A DNA stretch of 34,026 nt from Hyphomicrobiales bacterium. GTDB taxonomy: Bacteria > Pseudomonadota > Alphaproteobacteria > Rhizobiales > Methyloligellaceae. Below, in pieces: positions 1-7,551 of the stretch. The DNA lies in the NCBI GenBank assembly GCA_003135455.1, contig PLBV01000095.1:1-34026 (forward strand), in the 5' to 3' direction. The notes below the pieces were generated by a model. It did not search any database, had not been told where the DNA came from, and saw nothing but the letters and a program-made list of their open reading frames with translations. Each line of letters opens with the position of its first letter. The stretch's first letter is position 1. Made by a program: the position numbers and the translations under genes.

Positions 1-95
1 CGGCCTGCGATTGAGACCACCATCTCATCGAGATGCCACTGATCATGCGGTACCGGTCGCCCGCGCCTGAGGTTTCGCGCGACAACCGGCGGCTA
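1..95 (-). pseudogene. IS6-family transposase fragment (runs off window edge)
   Basis: The minus strand reads VVARNLRRGRPVPHDQWHL followed directly by DEMVVSIAG up to the window edge. The stretch 'WHLDEMVV.IAG' is the first catalytic-Asp region of alphaproteobacterial IS6-type DDE transposases, as I remember that family. An in-frame TAG lies near 93-95, and no recognisable N-terminal half follows at higher coordinates, so the element is broken on that side. The rest of the transposase would lie outside the window to the left. No terminal inverted repeat can be judged here. The family assignment rests on about 30 residues. Confidence 0.55.
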
Positions 96-484
96 TACCG
101 ATCGGCCAAATGGCGCGCAGCTCGTTGTCTATCTGCTCACGATCGCCATCATTGTCGGGCTGATGCGGTCCCAGCGCTTGCGGACCTTTGCCGCCTCCTC
201 TGCGAGGCGTTCTTCTTCAGAGATCTCCTGAGCTTCTTCGACCGGCGTAGGCCGGAGCACCAGGCCATCGCCCTCTGCTCGCGCACGGCCACAAGCTGCT
301 AGAACTAAAGGCCCATGCCAAGCGCGGGGCGCGTGGATCGGCGGCCCATGTTGCTCCGGTATCACATCAGCCAGCTTACCCGCTTTCGCCCCCCAGGGGT
401 TCCTGTGGCCGTCTTAGAGACCATTTGATATTGGACAGATATTGGACACGCCGCTCCTTTCTGGACTTAAGTCATTGTATATAC
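96..484. other. Gene-poor stretch between IS fragment and tRNA-Glu
   Basis: I recognise no gene here. Two short ORFs exist (33-302 plus, 129-365 minus, 78 aa with a charged patch EEERLAEEAAKVRKRW), but neither resembles a known family and both may be noise. An exact tandem duplication of an 11-mer, GATATTGGACA, lies at 427-448. Its position on the 3' side of a tRNA gene, together with an IS fragment, fits a decayed insertion site. That is inference. Confidence 0.5.
427..448. repeat. Exact 11-bp tandem duplication
   Basis: GATATTGGACA occurs twice head-to-tail with no spacer, about 40 nt beyond the 3' end of tRNA-Glu. This is visible directly. Its role is unknown; it could be slippage or a remnant of a recombination site. 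Confidence 0.8.
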
Positions 485-559
485 TGGTACCCCCTAGGGG
501 AATTGAACCCCTGTTTTCAGGTTGAAAACCTGACGTCCTAACCATTAGACGAAGGGAGC
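485..559 (-). tRNA. tRNA-Glu (anticodon UUC)
   Basis: The minus strand folds as a 75-nt cloverleaf including an encoded CCA. Acceptor GCTCCCT pairs with AGGGGGT using two G-U wobbles. The D arm begins GTCT AATGGTT AGGAC. The anticodon stem TCAGG/CCTGA encloses the loop TTTTCAA, giving anticodon UUC. The T arm is AGGGG TTCAATT CCCCT. It decodes GAA/GAG. A promoter-like pair sits upstream at 596-624, and debris-like sequence with an IS6 fragment lies beyond the 3' end. Confidence 0.96.
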
Positions 560-560
560 A

Positions 561-600
561 CTTAAGCCTCGGGCCGATCACTTGGGCCTCGGGCTGATAT
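561..600. repeat. Imperfect 20-bp tandem repeat before tRNA-Glu
   Basis: cttaagcctcgggccgatca (561-580) is followed directly by cttgggcctcgggctgatat (581-600), with five differences. It lies between the putative -10 box and the tRNA 5' end, so it would form the transcribed leader of the tRNA. Confidence 0.6.
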
Positions 601-624
601 AGAAAGCTTTGCCGATTGCCGCAA
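596..624 (-). promoter_or_regulatory. Putative sigma70-type promoter of tRNA-Glu
   Basis: On the minus strand TTGCGG (619-624) and TATATC (596-601) are separated by exactly 17 nt and lie 37-65 nt upstream of the mature tRNA 5' end. Both hexamers fit a housekeeping promoter, and tRNA-Pro in this window has the same TATATC -10 box. Seen by eye only. Confidence 0.45.
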
Positions 625-719
625 GAACGGCCACTCGTGGCAGGCAGCTTGGGGCAAGCCGTTTGCGGCAAGCAGCTCGCGGCGACCGGTCGGGTGAGTG
701 GAGCGCGAGCGGAAAGGCG

Positions 720-2555
720 TTAGCTGGAGGAGACGCGCGGGTCGGCCGCGTCCTCGATGATCAGCTCCACGCTCTCCCGACCATTCCAGCTCGACCGCCG
801 CAAATGACCGGCGACGTGCAGCGGCAACCCTTCCGACTTGGACAAGACCCTCGCCAAGGGTGTCTCGGCGACGTGAAAGGCGCAGGCCTCGAGCCGGCTG
901 CCGTCAGGGGCGGTCAGCGTGCAGCGGATATGGGCCTCCTTGAGCAGGCGGACGCGAGAGAGCCTATGGGCGGGAAAGGCGAAGCGGGGCTCGGGGTGGC
1001 CCTGCCCGTAAGGCCCTGCCCGTTCGAGGAGATCGATCAGCTCCTTGGTCGCGCCGCCGGAGGAGAGTGCGCCGTCCATGGCCAGGACGCGCGTCGCGGT
1101 GGCGGCGGCGACGGGGGTGGCAAGCCGTTCGGTCAGGAAGGCGAACAGGCGATCCTGAATGCGCCGCTCCAGCCGGAAGCCCGCCGCCATGGCGTGGCCG
1201 CCGCCCTTGACCAGCAGCCCCGCATGCACGGCGCTTCGTACCGCCTCACCGAGATCGACGGAGGCGATCGAGCGGCCCGACCCCGTGCCGTAGTCATCGG
1301 GTTCCCAGGCAATGACGAGAGCGGGTCGGTGAAAACGCTCGGCGACGCGGCCGGCGACGAGACCCACCAGGCCCTTGTGCCAGTCTTCCGCACCGATCGA
1401 GATGAAGGGCGCCTCCGGCTGGGCCGCGAGCCAGGCGTCAGCGAGGGCGAAGGCCTCTTCCAGCATGCGCTCCTGGATCGCCTTCCGCTCGGTGTTGAGG
1501 GCCTCGAGTTGGCTGGCGAGCCGCCGCGCCTCGATGTCGTCGTCGGTGGCGAGCAAGGCCGCGCCCAGCCCTGAAGCGCCCACCCTGCCGCCGGCATTGA
1601 TACGGGGCCCTAGGATGAAGCCGAGCGTATAGCAGGTGGGCGCGGTGTCGATGCGGGCGATGTCGGCGAGCGCGCGCAAGCCGGCATTGTGCCTGAGCCG
1701 CAAGACCTTGAGGCCTTTGGCGACGAAGGCGCGGTTGGCGCCCTTGAGCGGCACCACGTCGCAAATGGTGGCGAGCGCCACGAGATCGAGCAGGCCTAAC
1801 AGGTCCGGCTCGGAGCGGTCGCGGTAGAAGCCGTCGCGACGGAGCACGCGGGCGGTTGCGACCAGGAACAGGAACACGACCCCCGCCGCGGCGAGGTGGC
1901 CTTGGCCCGAGAGGTCGTCCTGGCGGTTGGGGTTGATCACGGCTGCGGCCGGAGGCAAGGCTTCGTCGGCCTGGTGGTGGTCGATGACGATGACCTCGGC
2001 GCTCGCCGCGTTAGCGGCGGCGATCGCTTCTTCCGCCGCTGTCCCGCAATCCACCGTGAGAATCAGCGTGGCGCCCTCCGCCGCGAGCCCGGTCAGCGCG
2101 GCAGGCGTTGGTCCGTATCCTTCCGTGAGCCGGTCGGGGATGTAGGTGGTGGGCTGCTGCCCATGGGACCGCAAGAAGCGCTCGATCAGCGCCACCGACA
2201 CAGCACCATCCACGTCGTAGTCGCCGAAGACCGCAACGCTCTCGCCCTTGCGGATCGCCGCGGCGAAGCGCTCGGCCGCCGCGCCCATGTCCTGCAAGCC
2301 CATGGGGTCGGGCAAGAGGCTTCGGATGGACGGGTCGAGAAATTGAGAGACTGAGTGGGTGTCGACGCCGCGGGCAGCGAGCACGCGGCCGAGCAGCTCG
2401 GGCAAGCCGTGTCCTTGCGCAATGGCCGTTGCGGTGAGCGCCCGGTGAGGCTCGAGCCGCTCCACCCATCGGAGCCCCCGCGCCGAGGTGTCGACGCCGA
2501 GAAAGGCGGGCGCGGCAACGGCAAGAGGGGTCGTATGTTTGAGGGCCGCCGTCAC
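720..2555 (-). CDS. recJ: Single-stranded-DNA-specific exonuclease RecJ
   Basis: RecJ degrades ssDNA 5' to 3' in RecFOR recombination, mismatch repair and base-excision repair in the cytoplasm. Visible signatures are the DHH-superfamily motif FGDYDVDGA (about residues 110-118), LTVDCGT (about 167), VIDHHQ (about 190, giving the family its name), and the DHHA1 region with GLVAGRVAERF, GSGRSI and GGHAMAAGF. A C-terminal OB-like segment follows. The ORF track extends the frame to 2921, but that part runs into glpX and looks non-coding. I chose the GTG at 2555 (VTAALKHTT), which has CAGGTC about 10 nt upstream and gives 611 aa, a normal RecJ length. It is the last gene of the minus-strand run with glpX upstream. 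All key metal-binding motifs look intact. Confidence 0.95.
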   Translation of the reverse strand: MTAALKHTTPLAVAAPAFLGVDTSARGLRWVERLEPHRALTATAIAQGHGLPELLGRVLAARGVDTHSVSQFLDPSIRSLLPDPMGLQDMGAAAERFAAAIRKGESVAVFGDYDVDGAVSVALIERFLRSHGQQPTTYIPDRLTEGYGPTPAALTGLAAEGATLILTVDCGTAAEEAIAAANAASAEVIVIDHHQADEALPPAAAVINPNRQDDLSGQGHLAAAGVVFLFLVATARVLRRDGFYRDRSEPDLLGLLDLVALATICDVVPLKGANRAFVAKGLKVLRLRHNAGLRALADIARIDTAPTCYTLGFILGPRINAGGRVGASGLGAALLATDDDIEARRLASQLEALNTERKAIQERMLEEAFALADAWLAAQPEAPFISIGAEDWHKGLVGLVAGRVAERFHRPALVIAWEPDDYGTGSGRSIASVDLGEAVRSAVHAGLLVKGGGHAMAAGFRLERRIQDRLFAFLTERLATPVAAATATRVLAMDGALSSGGATKELIDLLERAGPYGQGHPEPRFAFPAHRLSRVRLLKEAHIRCTLTAPDGSRLEACAFHVAETPLARVLSKSEGLPLHVAGHLRRSSWNGRESVELIIEDAADPRVSSS

Positions 2556-2635
2556 GCGTGAAGACCTGCACTGAAATCCGAGCTTTTCGCGGGCGACTCT
2601 AGCTGATTCGGATGCCCACGCCCCCCATAGGCCGG

Positions 2636-3625
2636 TCAGTCGAACTTGTCGATGTCGCGATGCTCGGTCCTGATCCAGCGCACTGTGCGGGTGGAGGCGC
2701 GCATCACCACCGTATGGGTGAAGATCGCCCCTGGCGTGAAGCGCACGCCTTCGAGCAGGGAACCGTCCGTGATGCCGGTGGCGGCGAAGCTCACATCGCC
2801 CGAGGCCATGTCGTGCATAGTGTATTTGCGCTTGAGGTCGGTGATGCCTGCAGCGTGGGCCCGCTCGCGCTGCTGCTCGTTCGGCGCCATCAGACGCCCT
2901 TGCATCTGGCCACCGATGCAAGCCAGTGCCGCCGCCGCCAGCACCCCTTCCGGCGCGCCGCCCACGCCTATATAGATGTCGATGCCCGTGTCTTGCGGCT
3001 CGGTGGTGTGGATCACGCCTGCGATGTCGCCATCGCCGATGAGACGGACCGCGGCACCCGCCGCCCGCACCGCCTCGATCAGCTTCGCATGGCGGGGCCG
3101 GTCGAGGATGCAGGCGGTGATCTCGGCCAACTTCACGCCCTTGGCCTTGGCGAGGCGGTCGAGATTGTCGGCGGGCGAGGCGTCGAGATCGACGAGCCCG
3201 TCGGCGTAGCCCGGGCCGATGGCGATCTTGTCCATGTAGATGACCGGCACCTTCAACAGGCTGCCACGCTCGGCGATGGCCATGACGGCGAGCGCATTGG
3301 GAAGCGCCTTGGCGCAGAGCGTCGAGCCTTCCAGCGCATCGACCGCGATATCGACCTTGGCGCCGGAGCTGGCGCCCGCGCCGATGGTCTCGCCGATATA
3401 GAGGAGCGGCGTCTCGCTCTCCTCCCCCTCGCCCACGACCATCACCCCCTGGATTGGTAGCGCGGCCAGCTCGCGATACATTGTACCCATGGCGGCCTGG
3501 TCGGCGGCCGCTTCATCGCCGCGGCCGCGGAGCCGTGCCGCGGCCACCGCCGTTGCCTCGGTCACCCTGACGATTTCGAGGGCAAGCATGCGGTCGAGCC
3601 CGGTCTTGGCCGATGCTTTTGCCAC
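2636..3625 (-). CDS. glpX: Class II fructose-1,6-bisphosphatase GlpX
   Basis: This 329-aa protein hydrolyses fructose-1,6-bisphosphate to fructose-6-phosphate in gluconeogenesis (or in the Calvin cycle in autotrophs). The class II (lithium-sensitive, Mn-dependent) family is recognised by VGEGEESETPLLYIGE (about residues 64-79) and DIAVDALEGSTLCA (about 92-105), which carry the acidic metal ligands and the phosphate-binding Gly/Ser/Thr, and by IGVGGAPEG in the C-terminal half. Length is typical. It lies 80 nt upstream of recJ on the same strand, with hom further upstream. The toxin-antitoxin remnant at 3.8-4.4 kb now separates glpX from hom, an arrangement that looks like an insertion into an otherwise continuous minus-strand block. 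Confidence 0.95.
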   Translation of the reverse strand: MAKASAKTGLDRMLALEIVRVTEATAVAAARLRGRGDEAAADQAAMGTMYRELAALPIQGVMVVGEGEESETPLLYIGETIGAGASSGAKVDIAVDALEGSTLCAKALPNALAVMAIAERGSLLKVPVIYMDKIAIGPGYADGLVDLDASPADNLDRLAKAKGVKLAEITACILDRPRHAKLIEAVRAAGAAVRLIGDGDIAGVIHTTEPQDTGIDIYIGVGGAPEGVLAAAALACIGGQMQGRLMAPNEQQRERAHAAGITDLKRKYTMHDMASGDVSFAATGITDGSLLEGVRFTPGAIFTHTVVMRASTRTVRWIRTEHRDIDKFD

Positions 3626-3792
3626 CCTCCGATCCTCCCCTAACGCGAGCCGCGCCTATGTGACGTCTTTACACCCTGCTTATCACAAGTTTTCGACGCG
3701 GTTCATGCCGAGGTCCTTCCCGGGGCCACCATTTGCGAGGTATTGGCTGAGCTGACGACTCTTCGGCTCATTGTCATTTGGTGCGCATCCGT

Positions 3793-3820
3793 TTGACAAA
3801 CTACGGGCAGACAGTAGTAC
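3793..3820 (+). promoter_or_regulatory. Putative promoter/operator of the toxin-antitoxin remnant
   Basis: A perfect TTGACA (3793-3798) is followed after 16 nt by TAGTAC (3815-3820), immediately before the ATG of the BrnT-like frame. GTAGTAC is itself near-palindromic, as expected of an autoregulated toxin-antitoxin operator. If TAGTAC is the -10 box, transcription would start just inside the assigned start codon, so either the message is almost leaderless or the true start lies elsewhere. Confidence 0.35.
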
Positions 3821-3821
3821 C

Positions 3822-4095
3822 ATGGGCGGCGATTCCTTCGAATGGGACGAGGCAAAGGCAGCGGAGAATTATGCCAAGCATGGGGTTCCTTTCGAAAGAG
3901 CGCGGGAGGTTTTCAAAGACCCCTTCGCTATCGAGTATGAGGACGACCGGTAGGATTACGGCGAGCAGCGCTATGTTGTCATCGGCACGGTCGACGATAG
4001 GCTTCTGTTCGTGGCCTACACGCTGAGGGGCGAAACCATTCGTATCCTCTCTGCACGAGGAGCAGAGCCGCATGAGCGACGCCAATACCACGAGA
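3822..4095 (+). pseudogene. BrnT-family toxin, interrupted by an in-frame TAG
   Basis: BrnT toxins are small RelE-fold ribonucleases of type II toxin-antitoxin modules. The frame reads FEWDEAKAAENYAKHGVPFE...VFKDPFAIEYEDDR, stops at TAG (3951-3953), and continues in the same frame as DYGEQRYVVIGTVDDRLLFV...YTLRGETIRILSARGAEPHERRQYHE. Both halves together match BrnT from end to end. Family members commonly have Glu at this place (DDREDYGE), so a single GAG to TAG change explains the stop. No toxin stop codon follows in this frame: it runs on into the HTH ORF downstream. Without readthrough the product is a 43-aa fragment lacking the catalytic C-terminal half. It lies between glpX and hom on the opposite strand. 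Confidence 0.75.
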
Positions 4096-4145
4096 AGAGA
4101 CGTAAGCCTGCGCCGTCGGCCGGCGATTGGAGTCGCCTAGACGCC

Positions 4146-4424
4146 ATGACAGCGGCCGAGCGGCACGCGGCGGCGGTCGGCGACGCCGACGCCCGACCTC
4201 TCTCCGAGGCAGACTTGAAGCGCATGAAGAGGACGCCGCAGGCAAAGATTATTCGCCGCGCCCTTGGCCTGAGCCAGGAGGATTTTGCCGACCGGTACCG
4301 CATCCCTCTCGGTACGCTGCGCGATTGGGAGCAAGGCCGCGCGGTGCCGGATCAAGCGGCCAAGGCCTATCTCACAGTGATCGCTCATGCACCCGAGGTC
4401 GTGCGCGAAGCCCTGAAGTCCTGA
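4146..4424 (+). CDS. HTH antitoxin-like protein paired with the BrnT remnant
   Basis: The C-terminal half is a helix-turn-helix of the XRE/HigA-like kind (TPQAKIIRRALGLSQEDFA then IPLGTLRDWEQGRAVPDQAA), as in DNA-binding antitoxins found downstream of BrnT-like toxins. The start is uncertain. The ATG at 4146 gives 92 aa, but the residues before it (GDWSRLDAM) also look like antitoxin sequence. An ATG at 4073 (MSDANTTRRDVSL) is a typical antitoxin N-terminus in another frame that stops at 4139. A 1-nt indel between about 4110 and 4125 would join them, so the gene is probably frameshifted. It may still make a DNA-binding protein from 4146. It ends 18 nt before the convergent hom gene. Confidence 0.6.
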   Translation: MTAAERHAAAVGDADARPLSEADLKRMKRTPQAKIIRRALGLSQEDFADRYRIPLGTLRDWEQGRAVPDQAAKAYLTVIAHAPEVVREALKS

Positions 4425-4442
4425 GGTCCTTCCCGGCGGCGA

Positions 4443-5765
4443 TCACAACTGCTCGATGCGGATCATCTGCGGCTTGGAGTCCACATGGCCGTCGCGCTCG
4501 ATGGCGGCAAGCGCCTTGCGGATGGCCGCTTCGGTGGTCTGATGGGTGATCATGACGACGGCGGCCGGTGTGCCCGCGTCCTGGCGCTTGAAGCCCGGAA
4601 GCTCGGCGCGCTTGCGCCGTTGCACGATGCTCTCGATGGAGATGCCCTGCTTGGCCATGCGGCTTGCTATGGCGGCGAAGGCTCCCGTGCGGTCATAGAC
4701 GGAAAGCCTGATGTAATAGCCGCCTGCATGGGCGCGCATCTCTGCCTTGCGATAGGGCTTCAGGTCCTTGGCGCGCGTGACCAGCGGCGGCAGGATGTGG
4801 CCGCGGGCGATGTCGATGAGATCGCTCACCACCGAGGACGCCGTGGGCCCGGCGCCCGCGCCAGGTCCGATCAGCATCACCTCGCCCACGAAGTCCCCGT
4901 CGATGGCCACGCAATTGGAGACACCGTCGACCTCGGCGATTGACCGATGCTTCGGCACCATGGTCGGGTGCACGCGCTGCTCGATGCCGCTGTCGGTACG
5001 GAGTGCCACGCCAAGCAGCTTGATGCGATAGCCGAGATCGTCGGCTGCCTCGATATCGGCAGGCGTGATCCCCTCGATGCCCTCGATATAGATGGACTCG
5101 AAGCTGGTGCGGGTGCCGAAGGCGAGCGTCGTCAGCAGCGCGAGCTTATGGGCGGTGTCGAAGCCGCCAATGTCGAAGGAAGGATCGGCTTCGGCATAGC
5201 CCGCGCGTTGCGCCTCCTTCAGCGCGTCGGCGAAGGTGGTGCCCTCTCGCTGCATGAGCGTGAGGATATAGTTGCAGGTGCCGTTGAGGATACCGTAGAC
5301 GCGGTTGATGTCGTTGCTCTGCAGGCTCTCGCGCATCACCTTCACCACGGGGATGCCGCCGGCGACGGCCGCTTCGAAACTGAGCGCCACGCCGTGCTTC
5401 TCGGCGAGCGCGGCGAGGCTCGGGCCATGATGGGCGAGCAGTGCCTTATTGGCCGTGACCACATGCTTGCCGGCCCTGAGCGCTGCCTCGACCGACTCTT
5501 TGGCAACGCCACCTTCGCCGCCGATCAGCTCGACGAAAATGTTGATGGCCGGGTCGCGGGCAAGCGCGACCGGGTCGTCGACGAAGCGTAGATGCGAAAT
5601 ATCGAGGCCGCGCGGCTTGCGGCGGTCGCGCGCCGAGACGGCTATGACCTCAATGGGTCTGCCGGCGCGGTCGGCGAGCGAGCTGCCGCGGGCTTGCAGT
5701 AGCCGCAAGACCCCGCTGCCCACCGTGCCGAGCCCGGCCAGCCCGAGTTTCAGAGCATCCGCCAT
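4443..5765 (-). CDS. hom: Homoserine dehydrogenase
   Basis: It reduces aspartate-4-semialdehyde to homoserine with NAD(P)H, the branch point to threonine and methionine. The 440-aa protein has the Rossmann motif GLGTVGSGV (11-19), the catalytic domain with AAVAGGIPVVKVMRESL (about 132-148) and NGTCNYIL (161-168), and a C-terminal ACT domain (about 350-385, YYIRLSVYDRTGAFAAI) that usually mediates threonine feedback. This is the monofunctional bacterial layout without a fused aspartokinase. It follows the aminotransferase gene by 9 nt on the same strand, so the two are very likely co-transcribed. It complements the O-acetylhomoserine sulfhydrylase encoded at 13.6 kb. No damage is seen. Confidence 0.96.
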   Translation of the reverse strand: MADALKLGLAGLGTVGSGVLRLLQARGSSLADRAGRPIEVIAVSARDRRKPRGLDISHLRFVDDPVALARDPAINIFVELIGGEGGVAKESVEAALRAGKHVVTANKALLAHHGPSLAALAEKHGVALSFEAAVAGGIPVVKVMRESLQSNDINRVYGILNGTCNYILTLMQREGTTFADALKEAQRAGYAEADPSFDIGGFDTAHKLALLTTLAFGTRTSFESIYIEGIEGITPADIEAADDLGYRIKLLGVALRTDSGIEQRVHPTMVPKHRSIAEVDGVSNCVAIDGDFVGEVMLIGPGAGAGPTASSVVSDLIDIARGHILPPLVTRAKDLKPYRKAEMRAHAGGYYIRLSVYDRTGAFAAIASRMAKQGISIESIVQRRKRAELPGFKRQDAGTPAAVVMITHQTTEAAIRKALAAIERDGHVDSKPQMIRIEQL

Positions 5766-5774
5766 GGCGAGTGA

Positions 5775-7007
5775 TCAGGCCGTGCCTTTCGCCTTCGACG
5801 CAATGGGAATGACGTTGTGCATGGACTTGGCCGATTCCGACAGGAATTTCCGGATATTGCGCGCGGCCTGGCGGGTGCGCTGCTCGTTCTCGACCAGCGC
5901 GATGCGCACATAGCCCTCGCCATACTCGCCGAAGCCCACGCCAGGAGACACCGCGACCCCGGCCTGCTCCAGGAGGAGCTTGGAGAATTCGAGCGAGCCC
6001 AAATGGGCGAACATGTCGGGGATCGGCGCCCAGGCGAACATCGTCGCGGGCGGCGACGGGATCGGCCAGCCGGACCGGCTCATCGCATCCACGAGGCAAT
6101 CCCTGCGGCGGCGATAGATGCCTCTGATCTCCTCGATGCAGTCCTGCGGGCCGTTGAGGGCTGCCGCCGCTGCCACCTGGATCGGTGTGAAGGCGCCATA
6201 GTCCAGATAAGACTTCACCCGCGTCAGAGCCTGGATCAGGCGCTCATTGCCGACGGCAAAACCCATACGCCAGCCGGGCATGGCATAGGTCTTGGAGAGC
6301 GTGGTGAACTCCACCGCGATATCCATGGCGCCCGGCACCTGCAGGATGGAGGGCGGCGGCTCGCCCTCGAAATAGATCTCGGCATAAGCAAGATCGGAGA
6401 GCACGATCAAATCGTGCTTCTTGGCGAAGGCCACGACCTCCCGATAGAAGCCAAGATCGGCAACGACCGCAGTGGGATTGGCGGGGTAGTTGAGAACCAG
6501 CGCCGACGGCTTCGGGACCGAATGCTTCATCGCCTTGTCGAGCGAGGACATGAAGGCGGAATCGGTCCCCGCCGGCAAATGCCGGATGACGCCCCCCGAT
6601 ATGATGAAGCCGAATTCGTGGATCGGATAGGTCGGGTTCGGCACCAGGATCACGTCGCCGGGGGCGGTGATGGCTTGCGCCATGTTGGCGAAGCCTTCCT
6701 TGGAGCCGAGCGTGGCCACGACCTGCCTATCGGGATCGAGCTTGACGCCGAAGCGGCGCGCATAATAGGCGGCCTGCGCCCGGCGCAAGCCCTGGATTCC
6801 GCGCGAGGCCGAATAACGGTTGGTGCGCGGGTTTTGCACCGTCTCGACCAGCTTCGCCACGATGTGCTCGGGCGTCGGCATGTCGGGATTGCCCATGCCG
6901 AAATCGATGATGTCGTCGCCGCGGGCGCGCGCCTCGGCCTTGAGCTTGTTGACCTGCTCGAAGACGTAAGGCGGCAACCGTTTGATTCTGTGGAAATCGC
7001 TGTTCAC
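5775..7007 (-). CDS. alaC: PLP-dependent class I/II aminotransferase, AlaC / LL-DAP-aminotransferase-like
   Basis: This fold-type I aminotransferase resembles AlaC (glutamate-pyruvate transaminase) and proteins often labelled LL-diaminopimelate aminotransferase. The N-terminus FHRIKRLPPYVFEQVN and DIIDFGMGNPDMPTPEHIV are typical of the group. NYPANPTA (about 173-180), SDLAYAEI (about 204-211) and SKTYAMPGWRMGF contain the PLP contacts and the Schiff-base Lys (about K239). The ORF track begins at 7106, but the extra 33 residues look non-coding. The GTG at 7007 (VNSDFHRI) aligns with the family start and gives 410 aa. It is paired with hom, 9 nt upstream of it. Substrate is inferred: alanine synthesis is the safer call, and DAP synthesis is unproven. 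Confidence 0.88.
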   Translation of the reverse strand: MNSDFHRIKRLPPYVFEQVNKLKAEARARGDDIIDFGMGNPDMPTPEHIVAKLVETVQNPRTNRYSASRGIQGLRRAQAAYYARRFGVKLDPDRQVVATLGSKEGFANMAQAITAPGDVILVPNPTYPIHEFGFIISGGVIRHLPAGTDSAFMSSLDKAMKHSVPKPSALVLNYPANPTAVVADLGFYREVVAFAKKHDLIVLSDLAYAEIYFEGEPPPSILQVPGAMDIAVEFTTLSKTYAMPGWRMGFAVGNERLIQALTRVKSYLDYGAFTPIQVAAAAALNGPQDCIEEIRGIYRRRRDCLVDAMSRSGWPIPSPPATMFAWAPIPDMFAHLGSLEFSKLLLEQAGVAVSPGVGFGEYGEGYVRIALVENEQRTRQAARNIRKFLSESAKSMHNVIPIASKAKGTA

Positions 7008-7123
7008 GACTGCGCGTCCCCGTGAAGCCCTCGCCTTGCCCTCACCGCCCGCAGTTGAACCACAAAAGCAATGAGTCCGGCAAGACGCTCGCATGGCGAG
7101 GCCCACTCGCTAAGCCAGTGATC

Positions 7124-7375
7124 TCAATGTGGCGTCTGGGCCGGGGTCGGGGCGGATCCGGTCGTATCCTGGCGCGCTTCGTCCTCATGCTTGACCTGCG
7201 CGCTCTCCATGTCGGCAATGGCAGCCTTTTGCTGCTCTTTGGTCAGGGTCTTGTCATAGCCCTTCATGAGGTCGGTGAACTTGGCCATCGGCCCCGATTC
7301 GGCGCACCCCCCTACTCCCAAGGGAAGCAAGGCGATGAGGATCAAGCCGGCAAGTCGTGGCACGAAGCGCAGCAT
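7124..7375 (-). CDS. Small hypothetical lipoprotein
   Basis: This 83-aa product has a short basic N-terminus, a hydrophobic stretch (LAGLILIALLPLGVG) and a lipobox-like VGGC with Cys at about residue 24, so it is probably lipidated. The mature part is small, hydrophilic and charged (DLMKGYDKTLTKEQQKAAI, EDEARQDTT) with a low-complexity Pro/Thr tail. I do not recognise a family. It lies 116 nt upstream of the aminotransferase on the same strand and could be the first gene of that transcription unit. Confidence 0.65.
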   Translation of the reverse strand: MLRFVPRLAGLILIALLPLGVGGCAESGPMAKFTDLMKGYDKTLTKEQQKAAIADMESAQVKHEDEARQDTTGSAPTPAQTPH

Positions 7376-7507
7376 GGGCGAAATGTTCGTTTGATATCCC
7401 TTCCCCGAGAGCGACTGGCAATCGCGGGCCCCTTGCTATATTGCATAGCACAATGGGTCACTGAACAAAAGCGGCCGGGGCAATCCGCCGCTCCCGTTCA
7501 GCATGGC

Positions 7508-7532
7508 TTAACGATGGTTAACCGGGGGTTAA
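7508..7532. promoter_or_regulatory. CtrA-like TTAA repeats upstream of phaC
   Basis: Three TTAA units occur close together: 7508-7511, 7518-7521 and 7529-7532. The last two form TTAA-N7-TTAA (TTAACCGGGGGTTAA), the consensus spacing for the alphaproteobacterial cell-cycle regulator CtrA. The site ends 19 nt before the phaC start codon. The motif is seen directly; binding is inference, and such motifs also arise by chance. Confidence 0.35.
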
Positions 7533-7551
7533 AGTAAGCGCGGGGGCCTTT

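Noticed and set aside
129-365. 78-aa minus-strand ORF with a charged segment
   Set aside because: Next to the IS6 fragment but without transposase motifs in its frame; no other support, so it was not called as a gene.
2556-2921. N-terminal 122 residues of the recJ ORF in the track
   Set aside because: They lie upstream of GTG 2555, largely antisense or out of frame to glpX, and do not resemble RecJ.
5817-7025. 402-aa plus-strand ORF opposite the aminotransferase
   Set aside because: It is a shadow of the AlaC-like gene, which has full family motifs; the antisense product has none.
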